From positions 1-10,300 of the forward strand of contig CAZYPU010000037.1 in NCBI GenBank assembly GCA_964649665.1: a DNA stretch of 10,300 bases, written 5' to 3'. Below are positions 6,991-10,300 of this stretch, piece by piece. The translations under genes were made by a program, and so were the position numbers. Within the stretch, counting starts at the first letter, position 1. Every line of letters starts with the position of its first letter. This DNA comes from CAZYPU01 sp964649665. Lineage in GTDB: Bacteria > Omnitrophota > Gorgyraeia > JABMRN01 > RBG-13-46-9. The notes beneath the pieces are model-generated. The model was not told where the DNA came from, did no database searches, and worked only from the letters and a program-made list of their open reading frames with translations.

Positions 6991-7012
6991 GCCTGCCTGC
7001 CGGCAGGCAGGC
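6991..7012. repeat. Perfect 22-base palindrome, CCTGCC/GGCAGG type
   Basis: GCCTGCCTGCC is followed directly by its reverse complement GGCAGGCAGGC, a perfect inverted repeat with no spacer. It lies in the 50-base gap before the tRNA-binding-domain gene. I recognise this palindrome as a widespread element in metagenomic candidate-phylum genomes, where its translation often appears as PACRQAG in predicted proteins. The bases after it are AAAATCAG, so on the + strand there is no T run and it is not a standard intrinsic terminator. It could act as a transcript-stabilising hairpin or be a mobile palindrome. Confidence 0.85.
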
Positions 7013-7029
7013 AAAATCAGGGGGGAAAG

Positions 7030-7350
7030 ATGATAAAATTTGACCAGTTTAAGCAAATGGATATCCGGATCGGAAAAATCGTGGAGATTGAAGACCACCC
7101 GAACGCCGACAAGCTTTACATTGCGACTGTCGAAATCGGAGACGCTACCAAGAAGCTCGTAGCGGGAGTAAAAGAGCATTACACCAAGGAAGAATTATTA
7201 AACAAACAGGTGGTTGTACTCAACAATCTTGAGCCGGCTACCATAAGGGGGGTCCAGTCCGAAGGGATGATTCTTGCGACCAAGGACGGCGACAAGCTTG
7301 CGATACTTATGCCTGAAAAAGAGGTAAAGGTCGGAAGCCCCGTATCTTAA
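7030..7350 (+). CDS. Free-standing tRNA-binding OB-fold protein (MetRS beta/CsaA-like)
   Basis: A 106-residue protein consisting only of the tRNA-binding OB-fold found at the C-terminus of many methionyl-tRNA synthetases and in Arc1p, EMAPII and CsaA. Diagnostic strings are MDIRIGKIVEIEDHPNADKL, then LVAGVKEHYTKEELLNKQVVVLNN (split across residues about 43-66), then LEPATIRGVQSEGMILA. The domain binds the tRNA elbow non-specifically and, as a separate chain, is usually the dimerising beta part of MetRS. CsaA, a chaperone-like relative, is the alternative; length and motifs fit both, though the N-terminal IKFDQFKQMDIRIGKI is typical of the MetRS C-terminal form. Neither the MetRS catalytic domain nor another synthetase is in view. 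The ATG at 7030 follows AGGGGG (7019-7024) by 5 bases. The PEP carboxykinase gene starts 13 bases after its stop. Confidence 0.88.
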   Translation: MIKFDQFKQMDIRIGKIVEIEDHPNADKLYIATVEIGDATKKLVAGVKEHYTKEELLNKQVVVLNNLEPATIRGVQSEGMILATKDGDKLAILMPEKEVKVGSPVS

Positions 7351-7363
7351 TCGAAAGGCATAT

Positions 7364-9154
7364 ATGCAAAAAATTAAATTAAAACATAAGAAGCTCGAGA
7401 ACTGGATTAATAAAATGGCTGCCATGTGCCGCCCGGATAAGATCGTCCTTATGGACGGCAGCCGGCGCCAGAGAGAGGCGCTTGAAAAAGAGGCCGCCTC
7501 AACAGGCGAGATCATAAAGTTGAATCAGAAAAAGCTTCCCGGCTGCTTCTATCACAGGACTGACCCGAGTGACGTCGCGCGCACGGAAGACCTTACCTTT
7601 ATATGCACTCGCAAGAAAAAGACAGCCGGCCCTACAAACAACTGGATGTCACCTAAAAAAGCCTATGAAAAAGCCGCAAGTATATTCCGAGGGTCCATGA
7701 GAGGGCGCACCATGTATGTCATACCATTTTCCATGGGGCCTGTCGGCTCGCCCTTCAGCAAAATCGGTGTTGAGCTCTCCGATAGTATCTACGTCGTTCT
7801 TAATATGCTTATAATGACTGAAACGGGCACAGAGGTCCTGGACTGCCTCGGCCGAAACGGAGATTTTACAAAATGCCTCCACGGGAAGGCCGAGCGCGAC
7901 ATAAATAAGCGCCTGATACTCCACTTTCCGGAAGACAACGCTATCTGGAGCGTTGGTTCCGGTTACGGAGGAAACGTTTTGCTCGGGAAAAAATGCCTTT
8001 CGCTGCGTATAGCGAGTTTTCTGGCAAAAAAAGAGGGTTGGCTGGCGGAACACATGTTAATTCTGGGCGTTGAGGCCCCGGACGGGAGCATTAGATACTT
8101 GTCAGGCGCTTTTCCAAGTGCCTGCGGAAAGACAAACCTGGCGATGATCGTCCCGCCTAAAGCCCTCAAAAAAAAGGGGTACAGGGTATGGACAGTAGGA
8201 GATGATATTGCGTGGATGCGAATTGATTCAGACGGTGCGCTATGGGCGATTAATCCGGAAAAAGGGTTTTTTGGTGTTTTGCCCGGCACAAATTCTAAAA
8301 CAAACCCCAATGCAATGGCTACAATCAGGAAAAATTCGATATATACGAATGTGCTTTTGAAGCCGGACAAAACCGTCTGGTGGGAGGGCGGTAATGGCGC
8401 ACCGCCCAAAAAGGGTACAGACTGGCTGGGCAGGCCCTGGCGGCCGGGAATGATAGACGAAGAAGGAAAATCAGTAAAGGGCGCAAATCCTAATAGCCGT
8501 TTCACGGCCCCTATTTCGCAATGTCCTTCGGTATCATTTCGTACCAAGCACCATCACGGCGTGCCGATATCGGCGATCATATTCGGCGGCAGGCGCACAA
8601 GCCTGGCGCCACTAGTTTATGAATCGCTCAGCTGGCAACACGGTGTGTACACCGGCGCGACCATGGCTTCGGAGCGGACAGCCGCCCAATACGGAAAGCA
8701 GGGCGAGGTAAGGCGTGATCCGATGGCAATGATTCCTTTTTGCGGTTACGACATGGCCGACTACTTCAGGCACTGGCTTAAGATGGGCAAGAAGATGCCG
8801 AAGCCTACAAAGATATTTTTTGTAAATTGGTTCAGGAGGGACGCCTCCGGCAAATTCATGTGGCCGGGATTTTCAGATAACCTGCGTATTCTCAACTGGA
8901 TCTTCGAACGCGCGGAAGGGAAGGTAGGAGCCATCAAGACGCCTCTCGGTTATATTCCGCGGTATGGAGACGTGGACACAGGGGGCCTTAAGCTCTCCAG
9001 GACAGAATGGGATAAGCTTTTTTGCATAGACCGCGCCGGGTGGGAAGAAGAGATTAAGGAACAAAAAAAGTTTCTGGGAAAGTTCGGTAAAGGCCTGCCG
9101 AAAGAGCTAAAAGAGGAGTGCAGGGCTTTCGAGAAAAGGTTGCGCGCTAAATGA
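7364..9154 (+). CDS. pckG: Phosphoenolpyruvate carboxykinase (GTP)
   Basis: A 596-residue cytosolic GTP-dependent PEP carboxykinase, which interconverts oxaloacetate plus GTP with PEP, CO2 and GDP at the entry to gluconeogenesis. Key elements are present: GKKCLSLRIASFLAKKEGWLAEHMLILGV with Mn ligands K210 and H230; the P-loop/reactive-Cys segment GAFPSACGKTNLAMI (248-262, with C254 and K256); VGDDIAWMR (278-286) supplying the Mn-binding Asp; KTNPNAMAT; QCPSV then HHHGVPISAIIFGGRR (396-411); and the C-terminal mobile-lid and guanine-binding region NWFRRDASGKFMWPGFSDN. Length is normal for the GTP class and all parts are in order. The first P-loop residue is Gly where many relatives have Ala, a mild change. 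AAAGG (7354-7358) precedes the ATG by 5 bases. The TGA overlaps the dehydroquinate synthase ATG by 4 bases. Confidence 0.97.
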   Translation: MQKIKLKHKKLENWINKMAAMCRPDKIVLMDGSRRQREALEKEAASTGEIIKLNQKKLPGCFYHRTDPSDVARTEDLTFICTRKKKTAGPTNNWMSPKKAYEKAASIFRGSMRGRTMYVIPFSMGPVGSPFSKIGVELSDSIYVVLNMLIMTETGTEVLDCLGRNGDFTKCLHGKAERDINKRLILHFPEDNAIWSVGSGYGGNVLLGKKCLSLRIASFLAKKEGWLAEHMLILGVEAPDGSIRYLSGAFPSACGKTNLAMIVPPKALKKKGYRVWTVGDDIAWMRIDSDGALWAINPEKGFFGVLPGTNSKTNPNAMATIRKNSIYTNVLLKPDKTVWWEGGNGAPPKKGTDWLGRPWRPGMIDEEGKSVKGANPNSRFTAPISQCPSVSFRTKHHHGVPISAIIFGGRRTSLAPLVYESLSWQHGVYTGATMASERTAAQYGKQGEVRRDPMAMIPFCGYDMADYFRHWLKMGKKMPKPTKIFFVNWFRRDASGKFMWPGFSDNLRILNWIFERAEGKVGAIKTPLGYIPRYGDVDTGGLKLSRTEWDKLFCIDRAGWEEEIKEQKKFLGKFGKGLPKELKEECRAFEKRLRAK

Positions 9155-10254
9155 AAGTTGTCAAAGTAAATTTAGGTAAGCGAAGCTACGAAATCTTGAT
9201 CGGGAAAGGCGCCATTAGCAAGCTCTCGACTCTCCGAAAAACTCAAGGACTGGGCAGGCCTTTTTTTGTCATAACCAACAAAAAAATAAATGCTTTGCAT
9301 GGAAAGAGGCTCGCTGCGGTGCTCCGGAAGCTCAGTACAAAAATATTGTTTTACGAGGTCCCGGATTCCGAAAAGGCAAAATCTTTCTCCGTGTATATAA
9401 AAGCGATCCGGCGCCTTGCGAGTTTTGCAGTGAAGGAAAAGCCGATTATTTTCGCTTTCGGCGGCGGGGTCGTAGGTGACCTCGCGGGGTTTGTGGCCAG
9501 CGCCTACAGGCGCGGTGTGCCGTACGTGCAGATACCTACCACGCTTCTTGCGCAGGTAGATTCCGCCGTAGGCGGGAAGGTTGCCATAGATATAGAAGAA
9601 GCGAAGAATATTGTGGGGAATTTCTACCAGCCCGGAATGGTTATATGCGATCTGCACTTTCTTACAACTCTCCCCGTAAAAGAGCTAAGGGACGGCCTGA
9701 CTGAAATTATCAAGTATGGAATTATAAAGGATGCCAAGTTTTTCGCCTATCTGGAGAAGAACTTGAAAAGCGTCCTCAAGCGCCGGCCGGCCGTCCTGGA
9801 ACACATTGTATTGAAATCCTGCAGTATAAAAGCGCGCGTTGTGGAAAAAGACGAATTGGATACGCTGGACCTTCGCGCTATGCTGAATTTCGGGCATACG
9901 ATTGGCCACGCTATCGAAGCGGCAACGCGCTATTCCGGCGTCCTCACCCACGGCGAGGCTGTTCGGGCGGGCATGGTGATGGCAAGCATCATCGCTCTTC
10001 GACTCGGCATGATTGATGGAAATGTTTGCAAAAAAATAAATTCTCTTATTCAGCGGGAAATGCCAAGGCTGTGCCTGAAAGGGGTATCGTCCGGCAAGAT
10101 TTTGACCGCGCTTTCTTACGATAAAAAGTTTATTGATGGCGTCAACCGGTTTATCCTTCCGGAAAAAATAGGGTGCGTCAAGATAGTGGAGAACGTCCCG
10201 CAGGCGCTTATAAAAGAGGTCATCGAATCTTATAAAAGGGGGATTAGATTATGA
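9151..10254 (+). CDS. aroB: 3-dehydroquinate synthase
   Basis: A 367-residue NAD-dependent, metal-requiring 3-dehydroquinate synthase, second step of the shikimate pathway (DAHP to 3-dehydroquinate). NAD-binding GGGVVGDLAGFVASAYRRG (104-122), PTTLLAQVDSAVGGKVAID (129-147), and KNIVGNFYQP (152-161) are intact. Metal ligands are E185 in DGLTEIIKYG, H249 in NFGHTIGHAIE and H267 in THGEAVRAG. Length matches the family. The start ATG overlaps the PEP carboxykinase stop as ATGA, with AAAGG at 9135-9139 about 11 bases upstream, so translation is probably coupled. The downstream gene overlaps its stop in the same way. PEP from the preceding enzyme feeds the pathway through DAHP synthase and EPSP synthase, giving the pairing a plausible metabolic logic. 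I see no missing residues. Confidence 0.97.
   Translation: MKVVKVNLGKRSYEILIGKGAISKLSTLRKTQGLGRPFFVITNKKINALHGKRLAAVLRKLSTKILFYEVPDSEKAKSFSVYIKAIRRLASFAVKEKPIIFAFGGGVVGDLAGFVASAYRRGVPYVQIPTTLLAQVDSAVGGKVAIDIEEAKNIVGNFYQPGMVICDLHFLTTLPVKELRDGLTEIIKYGIIKDAKFFAYLEKNLKSVLKRRPAVLEHIVLKSCSIKARVVEKDELDTLDLRAMLNFGHTIGHAIEAATRYSGVLTHGEAVRAGMVMASIIALRLGMIDGNVCKKINSLIQREMPRLCLKGVSSGKILTALSYDKKFIDGVNRFILPEKIGCVKIVENVPQALIKEVIESYKRGIRL
10237..10243 (+). promoter_or_regulatory. Ribosome binding site for the last gene
   Basis: AGGGGGA lies 7 bases before the ATG at 10251. It supports that ATG as a real start even though only 16 complete codons remain in the window. Confidence 0.7.
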
Positions 10255-10300
10255 AGCCCAGGGATTATAAATCCGAAGACAGCATTGGCGTAAAGAACCT
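10251..10300 (+). CDS. Unidentified gene, 3' partial
   Basis: The ATG at 10251 overlaps the dehydroquinate synthase TGA by 4 bases and has a good ribosome site. The visible product is MKPRDYKSEDSIGVKN, hydrophilic, with no motif I can name. The tight overlap suggests the same operon as PEP carboxykinase and dehydroquinate synthase. Function cannot be assigned. Confidence 0.65.
   Translation, partial: MKPRDYKSEDSIGVKN

Noticed and set aside
6991..7012. Intrinsic terminator
   Set aside because: The stem is strong but has no loop bases and no T run after it on the + strand, and genes on both sides run in the same direction.
9226..9255. Possible repeat insertion encoding STLRKTQG in the N-terminal part of dehydroquinate synthase
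   Set aside because: The string looked like translated metagenomic repeats, but the spacing to flanking conserved parts is normal for the family and no second copy is visible in the window.

Overview
The window reads as chromosomal DNA from an uncultivated bacterium of the PVC/Omnitrophota neighbourhood, most likely Candidatus Omnitrophota (OP3). The main phylogenetic clue is a short lysine-rich protein at 6671-6979 that begins MAQHPSLRSKEK. It matches what I know of the 'small basic protein' family restricted to the Planctomycetes-Verrucomicrobia-Chlamydiae and Omnitrophota group. Two intergenic repeats of a kind common in metagenome-assembled genomes (CACGAAT iterations and a CCTGCC palindrome) fit that setting. 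The assignment is an inference from sequence feel and one marker, not a measured phylogeny.

Every gene lies on the + strand and packing is tight. In order: (1) 2-826, the C-terminal part of a dNTP triphosphohydrolase of the dGTPase type, cut by the window edge; (2) 830-2266, a GAF plus HD-GYP protein whose HD-GYP site has lost several metal-site residues; (3) about 2278-3009, a membrane-anchored or secreted protein of unknown function whose real N-terminus appears to need an ATT or ATA start; (4) 3009-6077, a UvrD-type helicase fused to a Cas4/AddB-type nuclease with iron-sulfur cysteines; (5) a repeat-bearing gap; (6) 6131-6658, a single-pass membrane SPOR-like protein; (7) 6671-6979, the small basic protein; (8) a gap with a perfect 22-base palindrome; (9) 7030-7350, a free-standing tRNA-binding OB-fold domain (MetRS beta/CsaA type); (10) 7364-9154, GTP-dependent PEP carboxykinase; (11) 9151-10254, 3-dehydroquinate synthase; (12) 10251 onward, the first 16 complete codons of an unidentified gene.

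Two transcription blocks are plausible. Genes 1-4 are separated by 3 bases or less or overlap, so they look co-translated: nucleotide-pool control, a signalling-like protein, an envelope-like protein and a repair helicase-nuclease. The gap at 6078-6130 has repeats and no clear ribosome binding site, and may begin a second block. PEP carboxykinase and dehydroquinate synthase overlap by 4 bases (ATGA), as do dehydroquinate synthase and the next gene. That pairing makes metabolic sense, because PEP carboxykinase makes PEP and the shikimate pathway uses it twice.

No RNA gene, CRISPR array, insertion sequence or convincing intrinsic terminator was seen. Most of the content is ordinary housekeeping. 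The points most worth a second look are the degenerate HD-GYP site, the non-ATG/GTG/TTG start of gene 3, the single-chain helicase-nuclease, and the extended Ala/Lys tail on the small basic protein.
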